A stretch of DNA of 64,000 bases from Marinomonas communis (GTDB taxonomy: Bacteria > Pseudomonadota > Gammaproteobacteria > Pseudomonadales > Marinomonadaceae): the NCBI RefSeq assembly GCF_004363305.1, contig NZ_SNZA01000004.1:186001-250000 (forward strand), given 5' to 3'. The notes under the pieces were generated by a model. That model worked only from the letters and a program-made list of their open reading frames with translations, was not told the DNA's origin and ran no database searches. Shown piece after piece: positions 56,015 to 64,000 of the stretch (position 1 is the first letter of the stretch; every line of letters begins with the position of its first letter). The position numbers and the translations under genes were made by a program.

Positions 56015-56980
56015 TTATAAGTCCAATTCGATCAGACCGCCGGCCTCTTTAGCACGGGAGCAGCAGGTCAGCATTTGTTTGCCTTCGGCTTTTTCTTGTT
56101 TGCTTAGAAAGACATCACGATGATCTATCTCTCCACTGATAACATCAGTTAAGCAAGTTCCACAAACGCCTTCACAGCAAGACACTGGAACAAAGATAGC
56201 GTTCTCGTCTAGCACATCGGTAATGGACTGATTCGCAGCCACATCTAGCACTTGCCCAGTGCTGGCCAGCTTGATTTGGAAGGCATGATTGTCCCCATGA
56301 TCCACATCCATAGCAGGCGCAGCGAAGAATTCACGATGCACTTTCTCTTCCGGCCAGCCTAACGCTTCTGCATGTTCCAGCACACTGGCAATAAACTCTG
56401 CAGGACCACAGACATAGAGATCCGAGTCGGCCACATGCTGACTCAATACCGATTTAATATCCATGCGGCCCGAGCTTTGGGGTTCACTACTGAAATGGAA
56501 ATGCATTTTATCAGCAAACGATGCTTGCTTAAGCGTTTCACTGAAAGCGGCCGTACGCGGTGATTTGCCACAGTAATGAAACTCAAATGGCGTGCCTGCG
56601 CATTGCAGGGTTTGCGCCATTGGCAATAGCGGCGTCACGCCAATACCACCGGCGATCAACAAAGATTTGGCTTCTTTATTGCGTAGCGGAAAGTGGTTCT
56701 TTGGCTCGCTAATCTGCACCACATCACCGATGTTTAAGCCATGCACTTCTTCTGAGCCACCACGGGATTGCGGGTCTTTTAGCACCGCGATCTCGTAATA
56801 ACGAGGATCCGACTGCAAACGACACAAAGAATACTGACGCAATAATCCACTTGGTAATTTGATATCAATGTGTGCCCCAGCCTCGAATGGCGGTAACGCT
56901 GCCTCATTGGCTTTACCTAGCACCAGACGCACCACAGCAGCGGCTTCGTCGACTTTATTTAAAACTACGACTTCTATCAT
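56015..56980 (-). CDS. vanB: Vanillate O-demethylase reductase subunit (VanB type)
   Basis: 321-residue phthalate-dioxygenase-reductase-family protein passing electrons from NADH to the VanA oxygenase. Order is flavin domain (RQYSLC near 50), NAD domain (LIAGGIGVTPLLPMAQTL), then a C-terminal plant-type 2Fe-2S ferredoxin (SCCEGVCGTCLTDV; LTCCSRA). It starts 9 bp after vanA. GbcB-type betaine monooxygenase reductase was considered but has a different length and the operators point to vanillate. Confidence 0.92.
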   Translation of the reverse strand: MIEVVVLNKVDEAAAVVRLVLGKANEAALPPFEAGAHIDIKLPSGLLRQYSLCRLQSDPRYYEIAVLKDPQSRGGSEEVHGLNIGDVVQISEPKNHFPLRNKEAKSLLIAGGIGVTPLLPMAQTLQCAGTPFEFHYCGKSPRTAAFSETLKQASFADKMHFHFSSEPQSSGRMDIKSVLSQHVADSDLYVCGPAEFIASVLEHAEALGWPEEKVHREFFAAPAMDVDHGDNHAFQIKLASTGQVLDVAANQSITDVLDENAIFVPVSCCEGVCGTCLTDVISGEIDHRDVFLSKQEKAEGKQMLTCCSRAKEAGGLIELDL

Positions 56981-56989
56981 GACGTCACC

Positions 56990-58078
56990 TTAGAATGAGA
57001 TCGTTTGCAGAGGAGCGTCTTTGGATGTCATCTGAACCGCAGTTTCCGCTTTGATAATACGTTCGATCACGCGGCGGGATTGCACGCCTCCGGCGTCGAT
57101 ATTGAGTTTTAACAAGTCGTAATCAGGGAAGGCTTTTAGGTTGGCTTGCTGACGCTCTAACACTTCTAAGTCTTCTTGGAAGATACTACCCTGACCTTCA
57201 CGGATTTTATCGGTCAGCGCCGCATCGTCGGCTTTGAAGTTACGCGCCATGCCCCAGAAGTACCACATGGTGTCTTCGGTTTCCGGAGTAATAAAGTCCA
57301 CTACGATGCTGCTGGCTTTTTTATCTTTTGGCGCATCAAAACCACCATGACCTTCTAGGGCGACACCCACATCGATCATGACATGAGAAGGCGGTGTAAA
57401 GCGACAACGCTGCCAACGATCCACTGGCGCGTCTTTGGGTAAGCCATTAGCTTCTAGCGCCAATTGCCAGAATGGCGGTGCGGTGATGTTTTCCATAGTG
57501 CGGCTGGTAATCACTTCATCGCCATTTACTTTCGTATCCACTGGCGATTCATCGATTTCTTTCTGACCGATACTGGACGCATGCACGTAGGTTTCGTGAG
57601 TAAGATCCATTAAGTTATCGATCATCAAGCGGTAATCCGCGTGAATGTGGTAAAGACCACCACCGTAGGCCCAGTCATCACTGATGGCCCATTCTTGCAC
57701 AGGAATCAAACTTGCATCCGCTAATTCTTGGTCACCAGGCCATACCCAGATAAAGCCATAACGCTCTTCCACTGCGAATGACTTCATACATGGAAAACCT
57801 TGTACTCGTTGTAGAGGCATTTCTTTGGTTTTGCCATCAGCGCCCATTTTCAAACCATGGTAACCACAAACCAGTAAGCCATCCTCCACATAACCTAACG
57901 ACATGGCGGCACCACGGTGCGGACAAAAGTCCCTCACTGCGGCAATTTCATTTTCCGATGGACGATAAAAAGCAATGCTTTCGCCACATATTTTGCGGCC
58001 TAATGGCTTCTCGGTGCCAATCTCTTCCGACATGGCGGCCACATACCAAGTGTTCTTTGGAAACGTTTGCTGGCTCAT
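56990..58078 (-). CDS. vanA: Vanillate O-demethylase oxygenase subunit (VanA type)
   Basis: 362-residue Rieske non-heme iron oxygenase that would demethylate vanillate to protocatechuate and formaldehyde. Rieske ligands are Cys52/His54 (CPHRG) and Cys71/His74 (CGYHG). The mononuclear iron site shows in NLMDLTHETYVHASS, with a later Asp. AGGAG lies 6 nt before the ATG. Operon vanAB, divergent from a GntR regulator and preceded by VanR-type operators. Related methoxybenzoate demethylases look similar. Confidence 0.93.
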   Translation of the reverse strand: MSQQTFPKNTWYVAAMSEEIGTEKPLGRKICGESIAFYRPSENEIAAVRDFCPHRGAAMSLGYVEDGLLVCGYHGLKMGADGKTKEMPLQRVQGFPCMKSFAVEERYGFIWVWPGDQELADASLIPVQEWAISDDWAYGGGLYHIHADYRLMIDNLMDLTHETYVHASSIGQKEIDESPVDTKVNGDEVITSRTMENITAPPFWQLALEANGLPKDAPVDRWQRCRFTPPSHVMIDVGVALEGHGGFDAPKDKKASSIVVDFITPETEDTMWYFWGMARNFKADDAALTDKIREGQGSIFQEDLEVLERQQANLKAFPDYDLLKLNIDAGGVQSRRVIERIIKAETAVQMTSKDAPLQTISF

Positions 58079-58111
58079 GGATTTCTCCTAATTGTGTTAT
58101 TTTTGTTCTTT

Positions 58112-58123
58112 AATGGATCCAAT
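58112..58123. promoter_or_regulatory. VanR operator, site 1
   Basis: AATGGATCCAAT, 34 bp upstream of vanA. It differs in one base from ATTGGATCCAAT, which I recall as the Caulobacter VanR operator. Confidence 0.75.
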
Positions 58124-58164
58124 ATAGCCTAGCAAGGCCCATTTATCTCATTAAAAAAACACAT

Positions 58165-58176
58165 AATGGATCCAAT
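58165..58176. promoter_or_regulatory. VanR operator, site 2
   Basis: Second identical copy of AATGGATCCAAT, midway in the 177-bp vanA/vanR intergenic region, 53 bp from site 1. Confidence 0.75.
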
Positions 58177-58226
58177 AAATAGATTTTAAGCTAAAATCCG
58201 GTTATTAAACTCATTATATAGCCACT

Positions 58227-58238
58227 AATGGATCCAAT
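58227..58238. promoter_or_regulatory. VanR operator, site 3
   Basis: Third identical copy, 62 bp from site 2 and 18 bp before the vanR ATG, where it could block vanR itself (autorepression). Confidence 0.75.
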
Positions 58239-58255
58239 AAGGCGAGTCGGCATCT

Positions 58256-58963
58256 ATGAAGAAAAACCAAACCAATGTCTTGAGTGAGCTGCGTCAGATG
58301 ATTTTAGAAGGCGCTTTAAGCGCAGGGAGTCGTATCGCAGAAGTTCCTACCGCTGAAATGCTAGGGGTTTCACGCACACCGGTTCGGATCGCATTTCGAG
58401 CATTAGAGCAAGAAGGTCTACTCACCAAACTGGCTGGACGCGGCTACGAAGTGCGCTCCATTTCTGTTGAAGAAATTATGGGGGCGGTAGAAGTACGCGG
58501 AGTACTGGAGGGACTGGCAGCACGCCAAGCCGCTGAGCGCGGCTTGTCTCTAGAGCATCAGCAAGCGTTAGCATCGTTGCTCGAAGAAGGCGATCAAATT
58601 CTAGATGTTGAATCTCTGCAAGAGGCAGATCTTGAACGCTATCAACAAATGAACAAGCGCTTTCACGATATTGTCATTGAAGCGGCGCATAATCCCGCTA
58701 TCCAAGCTGCACTGAGCCGTAATGAACACTTGCCGTTTGCCTCTTCCAGCGCCCTGGCCTTCGACAAAAAGCATATGCAGCGTGAAGCTAGGCGATTCCA
58801 GTTTGCACATCAACAGCATCACCATGTTTACCATGCCATTGTGAACGGACTCGGCACGCGAGCGGAAGGCATTATGAGAGAACATGCCAATGCCACACTG
58901 GGTTATGTACACCAACCTAAAGATTCTGACAGCTTAACTGTGATTACTGAGCGCAAACTTTAA
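58256..58963 (+). CDS. vanR: GntR/FCD-family regulator VanR
   Basis: 235-residue repressor with an N-terminal winged helix (about 8-72; AEMLGVSRTPVRIAFRALEQEG) and an FCD ligand domain with metal-binding His residues (NKRFHDIVIEAAHN; REHANATLGYVH). It is divergent from vanAB with three identical operator copies between. Vanillate is the usual inducer of VanR. The identity rests on position and operator sequence as well as family. Confidence 0.9.
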   Translation: MKKNQTNVLSELRQMILEGALSAGSRIAEVPTAEMLGVSRTPVRIAFRALEQEGLLTKLAGRGYEVRSISVEEIMGAVEVRGVLEGLAARQAAERGLSLEHQQALASLLEEGDQILDVESLQEADLERYQQMNKRFHDIVIEAAHNPAIQAALSRNEHLPFASSSALAFDKKHMQREARRFQFAHQQHHHVYHAIVNGLGTRAEGIMREHANATLGYVHQPKDSDSLTVITERKL

Positions 58964-59077
58964 ATTAAGCCATAATTTTCTCTGGTTAAGCTCTGTTTGT
59001 CGCTCTTAGTTCATTGATTATAAAGACGAATTCACTCACACTGAAGCAACTATCTAAGACGTATAAGGGGCTCAATT

Positions 59078-60409
59078 GTGTCCAACCCAATTGCAGAATT
59101 GATTGAGTTATTAACTCAAGAAAATATTTCTAACCAAGACATCAACCAAGCAATCAGTTCAATGCCCCCTGATGATGTGGCCTTGGCCTTAGAGTCGATT
59201 CCAGTTTCTCAACGTCGCTTTGTTTGGGACAGCATCAAACAAACCAACCGCCTTGATATTTTGGTTGAGATGCGTGGTGAATCCCGCCTGCTACTTCTTA
59301 AAGAGCTAAACGACCTCGAAATTGCCGAGTTATTTTCTGATGTGGATGCAGAAGATCTGTTGGAAATTGCCGACTCTCTGCCAGATCCAATGATCGAAAT
59401 CGCGCTGCAAAAGATGGATGCCAAACAGCGCGAATACTACCAACAAGGTGTGACTTACGAAGAGGACGAAGCCGGTCGTTGGGTTGATCATGAATTAATT
59501 GTCGCAGCTCAAACAATACGCGTATCAGAAGCCATGCGTTTATTCCGTCGCGTGTCTGCGCCCTACTCTGACACCCTTTATTTGGTAAACCGAACGGGAC
59601 GCTGGGTCGGCTGTGTCCATCTTCGCTCTATTCTAAATGCTCAGCCACATGAGCCAGTCTCTGGATTTATGGAAGAAGAATACCCATTTATCGACGCGCA
59701 AACGGATGTAGTCAAAGCAGCAGACCTATTGGAGAAAAGTGAAGTGTCTGCACTTCCTGTACTCGATAGCAACCAATTGCTGGTCGGCCGCTTCCATGCG
59801 GGGCACGCTCTTGAAGCGCGCCGCTTAGAACAAGAAGCCGTACAAATGTCCAACACCGGTTTGGATGAAGACTCGGATCTATTCTCACCTGTACGTCGCA
59901 GTGCCGCATCCCGTGGTTTTTGGTTGGGCATTAACCTACTGACAGCGTTTATGGCTTCGGCATTTATTGGCCTCTTTGAAGCAACCCTAGAACAAGTGGT
60001 GGCACTGGCCGTATTAATGCCAATCGTTGCTTCCATGGGGGGTATCGCTGGAAGCCAAACTTTAACCCTGATAGTTCGTGGTTTGGCCCTAGGCCAGATT
60101 ACCAGAGCCAACTTTAGTTCACTGCTAAAGAAGGAGCTTCAAGTGGGTGGTTTAAACGGTATTGTCTGGTCACTGTGTATCGGTGCTGCGGTGTTGTTCT
60201 GGTTCCAAAGCCCGATGCTCGGTTTCACAATTGCGATGGCTATCGTTATTAATATCTTAATGGCTGCACTTTCTGGCGTCATAATTCCAGTCGTTTTAGA
60301 TAAGCTTAAAATCGATCCGGCCTTGTCAGGTTCCGTGATATTGACCACGGTGACAGACATCGCCGGGTACATTGCATTCTTAGGCTTAGGCACACTGCTA
60401 CTACTGTAA
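59078..60409 (+). CDS. mgtE: Magnesium transporter MgtE
   Basis: 443-residue Mg2+ channel/transporter. The cytoplasmic N domain (about 1-130; superhelical, DDVALALESIP) is followed by two CBS domains (about 135-260) that sense Mg2+, then five membrane helices. The pore region has LMPIVASMGGIAGSQTLTLIVR and the conserved Asp in TVTDIAGYIAFLG. GTG start at 59078 with AAGGGG 7 nt upstream. The short leader has no room for an M-box. It precedes the mechanosensitive channel gene by 15 bp, probably as one operon. Confidence 0.94.
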   Translation: MSNPIAELIELLTQENISNQDINQAISSMPPDDVALALESIPVSQRRFVWDSIKQTNRLDILVEMRGESRLLLLKELNDLEIAELFSDVDAEDLLEIADSLPDPMIEIALQKMDAKQREYYQQGVTYEEDEAGRWVDHELIVAAQTIRVSEAMRLFRRVSAPYSDTLYLVNRTGRWVGCVHLRSILNAQPHEPVSGFMEEEYPFIDAQTDVVKAADLLEKSEVSALPVLDSNQLLVGRFHAGHALEARRLEQEAVQMSNTGLDEDSDLFSPVRRSAASRGFWLGINLLTAFMASAFIGLFEATLEQVVALAVLMPIVASMGGIAGSQTLTLIVRGLALGQITRANFSSLLKKELQVGGLNGIVWSLCIGAAVLFWFQSPMLGFTIAMAIVINILMAALSGVIIPVVLDKLKIDPALSGSVILTTVTDIAGYIAFLGLGTLLLL

Positions 60410-60424
60410 ACAAGGATTCAATAC

Positions 60425-61573
60425 ATGACTTGGGAAACCATTCAGCCTTACCTCGGTCTGGGCGACAATCAAATGCACTGGATCGTAAAAATCTTTATCG
60501 TCGTTTTTGCGACACTATTAATCAACTTTGTTGTTAACCGTATTTTGATGCGTGTAGATGACAAACTACAGCGCACACGCAACCCTTGGGACAACATGAT
60601 CGTAGAAGCCGCCATGCCGCCACTGCGATTATTTATTTGGTTGATTGGTTTAAGCATTGCAGCCGAAATATCAGACACCCAACTGGATGAAAACTTCGCA
60701 GCGATTGTTCTTAAGATCAGAGAAATAGGTGTTATTGCCATTATTGCTTGGTTCTTGCTGCGTTGCGTCAAAGGCATTGAAAATGCCATGACATCAGGCC
60801 GCGCTACCAAACAACCTGTTGACTATACGACTGCCAGTGCGATCAGTAAGTTACTTCGCGCAGCGGTCATTATTACTTCCGTGCTCGTTATTCTACAAAA
60901 CATGGGCTACAGCATCTCCGGTGTCCTCGCTTTTGGTGGTATCGGTGGTATTGCCGTGGGTTTTGCCGCGAAAGACTTACTGGCCAATTTCTTTGGCGGT
61001 TTGATGGTATATTTGGACCGTCCTTTCAAGGTCGGCGACTGGATTCGCTCTCCGGATCAGAACATCGAGGGTACCGTGGAGCACATTGGCTGGCGCCAGA
61101 CTCGAATTCGTACCTTTGATAAGCGCCCTCTATATGTGCCAAACGCAACCTTCTCGACCATTTCCGTAGAAAACCCATCACGCATGTCACACCGTCGAAT
61201 CAATGAAACAGTTGGCGTGCGTTACAGCGACTTTAGTAAGCTGTCTGAGATTCTAAGTGAAATCAAAGACATGGTTGGTCAGCATGAAGAAATCGACAGT
61301 GACGAGATCTACATGGTGAACTTCAACCAGTTCGGCCCATCTTCTCTAGACTTCTTTATCTATGCCTACACACGCACCACAAACTGGGCGAAGTACCACG
61401 AAGTCAAACAGGATGTTCTGTTCCAAGCGATGCAGATCATCGAAAAACACGGTGCCGAAGTGGCCTTCCCAACTCGTACTCTGCACTTATTCAATGAGAA
61501 TGCACCAACATCAGAGTTTGAAGACCTAGATGGTCAAAGCGAGAACGCTGCACCGAAAACTGAGAAATCTTAA
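60425..61573 (+). CDS. MscS-family mechanosensitive ion channel
   Basis: 382-residue membrane protein. Four hydrophobic segments precede the MscS pore helix (VLAFGGIGGIAVGFAAKDLL near 165) and the beta domain beginning FFGGLMVYLDRPFKVGDWIRS; a cytoplasmic alpha-beta vestibule and an acidic tail (SEFEDLDGQSENAA) follow. It should open on membrane tension during hypo-osmotic shock. It directly follows mgtE. Relatives such as YnaI or MscM have different extra helices; the exact subtype is not clear. Confidence 0.9.
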   Translation: MTWETIQPYLGLGDNQMHWIVKIFIVVFATLLINFVVNRILMRVDDKLQRTRNPWDNMIVEAAMPPLRLFIWLIGLSIAAEISDTQLDENFAAIVLKIREIGVIAIIAWFLLRCVKGIENAMTSGRATKQPVDYTTASAISKLLRAAVIITSVLVILQNMGYSISGVLAFGGIGGIAVGFAAKDLLANFFGGLMVYLDRPFKVGDWIRSPDQNIEGTVEHIGWRQTRIRTFDKRPLYVPNATFSTISVENPSRMSHRRINETVGVRYSDFSKLSEILSEIKDMVGQHEEIDSDEIYMVNFNQFGPSSLDFFIYAYTRTTNWAKYHEVKQDVLFQAMQIIEKHGAEVAFPTRTLHLFNENAPTSEFEDLDGQSENAAPKTEKS

Positions 61574-61593
61574 CGAAAACTAAATGCTTAAAA

Positions 61594-61628
61594 ACGCCTG
61601 CTTCGAATGATCGAAACAGGCGTTTTTT
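61594..61628. terminator. Terminator after the mscS-like gene
   Basis: ACGCCTG and CAGGCGT with inner TTCGA/TCGAA pairing, followed by TTTTT on the plus strand and preceded by AAAA, so it may work for both convergent genes. Confidence 0.85.
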
Positions 61629-61639
61629 ATGGAAATAAT

Positions 61640-61969
61640 TCAATCTGGTGCAAGCCACAGCGCGCCATTGACGACTTTACTGGCCACCTTGGTCAGCGAA
61701 TCCCCTTCGCAAGGCCCTCGGTGACAAAAGCCCGATTGAATATCAAACAAAGCGCTATGTTGACTGCATTGAATATTTTGCCGTTTGCTATCCAAAAAGG
61801 CATCCGGCATCCATTCTAATGCCACACCAAAATGTGGGCACTGATTCACATAGACATACACATCGTCTTCATCAGCAATACAGAAATAACGCATACCCTG
61901 AAACCGAAACCCTAGGCCTGTTTCACGAATCCGCAACACATCGATATTGGTGGGCAGATATTGCACCAT
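61640..61969 (-). CDS. Small Rieske [2Fe-2S] protein
   Basis: 109-residue single-domain Rieske ferredoxin. Ligands are Cys/His in NQCPHFGVALEW and Cys/His in IQCSQHSALFD, with GFCHRGPCEGDSL after them; the fold matches the NirD/ferredoxin type. ATG 61969 is chosen with GGAG 9 nt upstream; a TTG at 61984 is possible. It stands alone, convergent with mscS. It could be an electron carrier or a regulator-like Rieske protein; no partner is evident. Confidence 0.85.
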   Translation of the reverse strand: MVQYLPTNIDVLRIRETGLGFRFQGMRYFCIADEDDVYVYVNQCPHFGVALEWMPDAFLDSKRQNIQCSQHSALFDIQSGFCHRGPCEGDSLTKVASKVVNGALWLAPD

Positions 61970-62057
61970 ACTCAAGCACTCCAAGTAGCCCCTAATCCCA
62001 TAGAATTAATGTCGTACAATAAAGATCTATACTCGACCCACAGATCATTACGGACCT

Positions 62058-62093
62058 AAAAAAGCCCGATCCTATGTCTACATAAGATCGGGC
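62058..62093 (-). terminator. Terminator of the sugar-transport operon (distal)
   Basis: On the minus strand GCCCGATC and GATCGGGC flank a 14-nt loop and are followed by six T. Confidence 0.85.
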
Positions 62094-62129
62094 AAGTAAC
62101 ATAGTCATCTCGAGTGGAATGCTATGAAA

Positions 62130-62167
62130 AAACATTTTCAGACAGGTCTGTTCCGGTCACAGACCTG
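62130..62167 (-). terminator. Terminator of the sugar-transport operon (proximal)
   Basis: CAGGTCTG and CAGACCTG flank a 9-nt loop, followed on the minus strand by a T-rich stretch, 12 bp after the binding-protein stop. Together with the distal hairpin it gives tandem terminators. Confidence 0.65.
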
Positions 62168-62179
62168 ACTGATAGCCTC

Positions 62180-63115
62180 TTAGTTGCGGGCAGCGTATTG
62201 CGCTAAGTTAGCAGGCGTTACTAATTCAAACGGCACCCACACTTTCTGCTCCACCTTCTCACCATTCATCAGCTTTTGCAGTGTTTCTACCGCCCCGCGA
62301 CCTTGTGCAGCGGCATTCTGGAAGACAGTGACATCCAGTTCGCCTGCTTGCATAGCCGCCAGTGCATCCGCGGTAGCATCAATACCTGCTACGACAACTT
62401 TATCCATATCCATACCAAAAGCCTTCATGGCTTGAATCGCACCGATAGCCATTTCATCGTTATTAGCAATCACCGCATCAAACTCAATGCCAGCGGTTAG
62501 CCAGTTGGTCATCAGATCGTTGCCTTTCGTTCGCATAAAGTCAGCAGATTGCTCCACGACAATCTCCAAACCTGAACAAGCGGGTGTTTCCAACACATCA
62601 TGGATGTCTTTAGTTCGTTGCTGAGCTGCGTTATCCCCTAATGTGCCCATCATCACGGCGACCTTGCCTTTACCATCTAGCAAACGACATACTTCTTCTG
62701 TTTGAAGGGTGCCAGACTCAAGTTCATTTGAGGCGACAAAGGCTTGGTTTTCAGGCAAGAAGTCAACATTAATAGGACGGCGACCAACATATACTAACGG
62801 GATGCCAGCTTCTTCAGCATAGTCTGTCATCGCCTGAGTCGCATCCGAATCCACAGTATCAACGATAATGCCGTCTACCCCTGAAGCGATAAAGTTTTGA
62901 ATTTGGTTCAACTGCATACCAATTTCATTCTTAGCATCCTCCATTTGCACCTCAAAGCCCGATTCATTGGCCGATTTTTCCAAACTGTTGCGCAGCACAG
63001 AGAGAAACAAATCATCAAAACTGAACAGGGTCACGCCAACCCGAGGCGCATCAGCCGCCATCACGGAGCCAGAGATCAGAGAAGCAAAGACAGCACTTAA
63101 AAGTGTTTTTTTCAT
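62180..63115 (-). CDS. Sugar ABC transporter periplasmic substrate-binding protein (RbsB-like)
   Basis: 311-residue type I periplasmic binding protein. Signal peptide MKKTLLSAVFASLISGSVMA, then a ribose/inositol-binding fold: GVTLFSFDDLFLSVLRNSL, MQLNQIQNFIASGVDGIIV, VANNDEMAIGAIQAMKAFG and AGIDATADALAAM (given as seen, minor wording apart). The ligand is probably a sugar or cyclitol such as myo-inositol. It is the last gene of a minus-strand unit whose upstream gene is a sugar-phosphate isomerase/epimerase-like protein; the permease and ATPase lie beyond the window or elsewhere. Confidence 0.92.
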   Translation of the reverse strand: MKKTLLSAVFASLISGSVMAADAPRVGVTLFSFDDLFLSVLRNSLEKSANESGFEVQMEDAKNEIGMQLNQIQNFIASGVDGIIVDTVDSDATQAMTDYAEEAGIPLVYVGRRPINVDFLPENQAFVASNELESGTLQTEEVCRLLDGKGKVAVMMGTLGDNAAQQRTKDIHDVLETPACSGLEIVVEQSADFMRTKGNDLMTNWLTAGIEFDAVIANNDEMAIGAIQAMKAFGMDMDKVVVAGIDATADALAAMQAGELDVTVFQNAAAQGRGAVETLQKLMNGEKVEQKVWVPFELVTPANLAQYAARN

Positions 63116-63196
63116 TTTTATTTTCCTTTATAGCATTGTTTTCAAAATTATCAGCTGTTGCTGAATCAGGGGTAAAACACAATATTCTGAGCCGCC

Positions 63197-64000
63197 TTAG
63201 CGGCTTAATGTCGCTTTCAAAGCATCGATGGATGTCTCAATCCCAGCGTCAACGGACATGGTCAAATCTTCCATTTCAAGAGACACCCAATCGTTGTATC
63301 CCATCATGCGCACTACTGAGAAAAACTCTTTCCACCATTGCATATCTTGACCACAACCGACGGCGACGTAGTTCCAAGCACGGTTAGCAGTATCTTCCAC
63401 CACTTTGGTTTCCAATAAGCCATTCACATCCGCTAGACCTCGCTCAATACGTGCATCTTTACCATGCACATGATGAATGGCATCACCGAGAGCACGGGCG
63501 GCCGCAATCGGATCCGCGCCCATAAAAATCAAATGACTTGGGTCGAGGTTCAGACCAATGATCGGACCTACTGCATTACGTAAGCGAAACAAGGTTTCAG
63601 GATTCCAGACCAACATGGAGGAAAAGTTTTCTAGGGCGATTTTTTCTACCCCATGTTGTTGCGCGTGTGCTGCCAGCTCTTTCCAAAATGGAATCGCCAC
63701 ATCGTTCCATTGATAATCTAAGCGCTGTTGTAAAATCGGTGGCCAGCTAACTGTGTAGGTAATCCAATTAGGCACTGTATCTTCAGGGCTGGCGGGTGGT
63801 AGGCCACTCATCATGACGATTTTTTTCACCCCCAAAAGCCCCGCTAGTACCATGGTGTCAAACGCGGCTTTTTTGTGAGCCTGTCCCATTGGACTTGGAT
63901 CTAACGGATTACCCGAGACATTGAGCGCAGCAATGTTCAGTCCGCGTGAATGAATAGCACTTAAAAAGGCTTCGCGCTTTGCTTCACTGGCAATTAATTC
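63197..64000 (-). CDS. Xylose-isomerase-like TIM-barrel sugar isomerase/epimerase (N-terminus beyond window)
   Basis: Reading frame open to the right edge (268 codons), so the start is outside; residues before the internal Met at 63889 also fit the family (LNIAALNVSGNPLDPSP). It belongs to the AP-endonuclease-2/IolE-IolI superfamily. Metal-binding landmarks are ENFSSMLVWNPETLFRLRN, LNLDPSHLIFMGADP, HHVHGKDARIE and a Glu in DWVSLEMEDL. It probably isomerises or epimerises a sugar or inositol derivative taken up by the adjacent transporter. Confidence 0.88.
   Translation of the reverse strand, partial: ELIASEAKREAFLSAIHSRGLNIAALNVSGNPLDPSPMGQAHKKAAFDTMVLAGLLGVKKIVMMSGLPPASPEDTVPNWITYTVSWPPILQQRLDYQWNDVAIPFWKELAAHAQQHGVEKIALENFSSMLVWNPETLFRLRNAVGPIIGLNLDPSHLIFMGADPIAAARALGDAIHHVHGKDARIERGLADVNGLLETKVVEDTANRAWNYVAVGCGQDMQWWKEFFSVVRMMGYNDWVSLEMEDLTMSVDAGIETSIDALKATLSR

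Noticed and set aside
56015-58078. GbcAB glycine-betaine monooxygenase instead of VanAB
   Set aside because: The sarcosine genes nearby made this attractive, but the lengths (362 and 321 residues), the GntR neighbour and the GGATCC operators fit vanillate demethylase better.
58964-59077. Mg2+ riboswitch before mgtE
   Set aside because: The 114-bp gap is too short for an M-box and no matching stems were seen.

Overview
The window looks like the chromosome of a marine, aerobic, heterotrophic gammaproteobacterium of the Oceanospirillaceae type, most likely Marinomonas or a close relative. This is inferred from gene content: two ETF/ETF-ubiquinone oxidoreductase sets, a TRAP transporter, AapJQMP, soxBDAG, trpGDC without trpE, and a mannose-isomerase-like AGE protein. 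There is no rRNA, intact tRNA, CRISPR array or intact transposase. Nearly all DNA is coding except about 15.5-19.4 kb.

Region by region. (1) 1-15.5 kb, almost all minus strand: an NhaC antiporter (cut by the window edge), ETF-QO copy 1, a divergent GcvA-like LysR regulator, a general amino-acid ABC transporter (aapJQMP), a FadR-type GntR regulator, then an apparent operon of aldehyde dehydrogenase, etfB, etfA and a YdiJ-type D-2-hydroxyacid dehydrogenase. Together these would import amino acids and pass electrons from a 2-hydroxyacid and an aldehyde to ubiquinone. (2) 15.5-19.3 kb, a decayed island: an antitoxin remnant, two copies of a composite repeat, a LysR/SnoaL cargo pair, two small unknown genes, and the 3' half of a tRNA-Arg(CCG) gene that looks like an integration scar. 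(3) 19.4-28 kb, signalling: a small lipoprotein cytochrome c, a GAF/PAS diguanylate cyclase, an HD-GYP response regulator, a large MHYT hybrid kinase, and an AGE-family sugar isomerase.

(4) 28-43.5 kb, an aromatic or phenylpropanoid acid beta-oxidation module: feruloyl-CoA-synthetase-like ligase, acyl-CoA dehydrogenase, enoyl-CoA hydratase, SDR dehydrogenase, thiolase, CoA-transferase, its own etfBA and ETF-QO, a DctPQM TRAP importer and a MarR regulator. Two promoters share an operator-like palindrome, which suggests one MarR regulon. (5) 43.5-53.3 kb, the lower part of glycine-betaine catabolism: sarcosine oxidase soxBDAG, purU, sdaA and a divergent GlxA/GbdR-like AraC regulator, followed by an OsmC protein. 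(6) 53.3-59 kb: trpGDC, then vanAB with divergent vanR and three copies of a VanR-type operator. Vanillate demethylation is the logical continuation of ferulate breakdown in region 4. (7) 59-64 kb: mgtE, an mscS-like channel, a small Rieske protein, and the end of a sugar or inositol uptake operon that runs off the right edge.

Main points for a second look: the island scar with its duplicated repeat, the shared MarR palindromes, the VanR operator triplet, and the two separate complete ETF electron-transfer chains.
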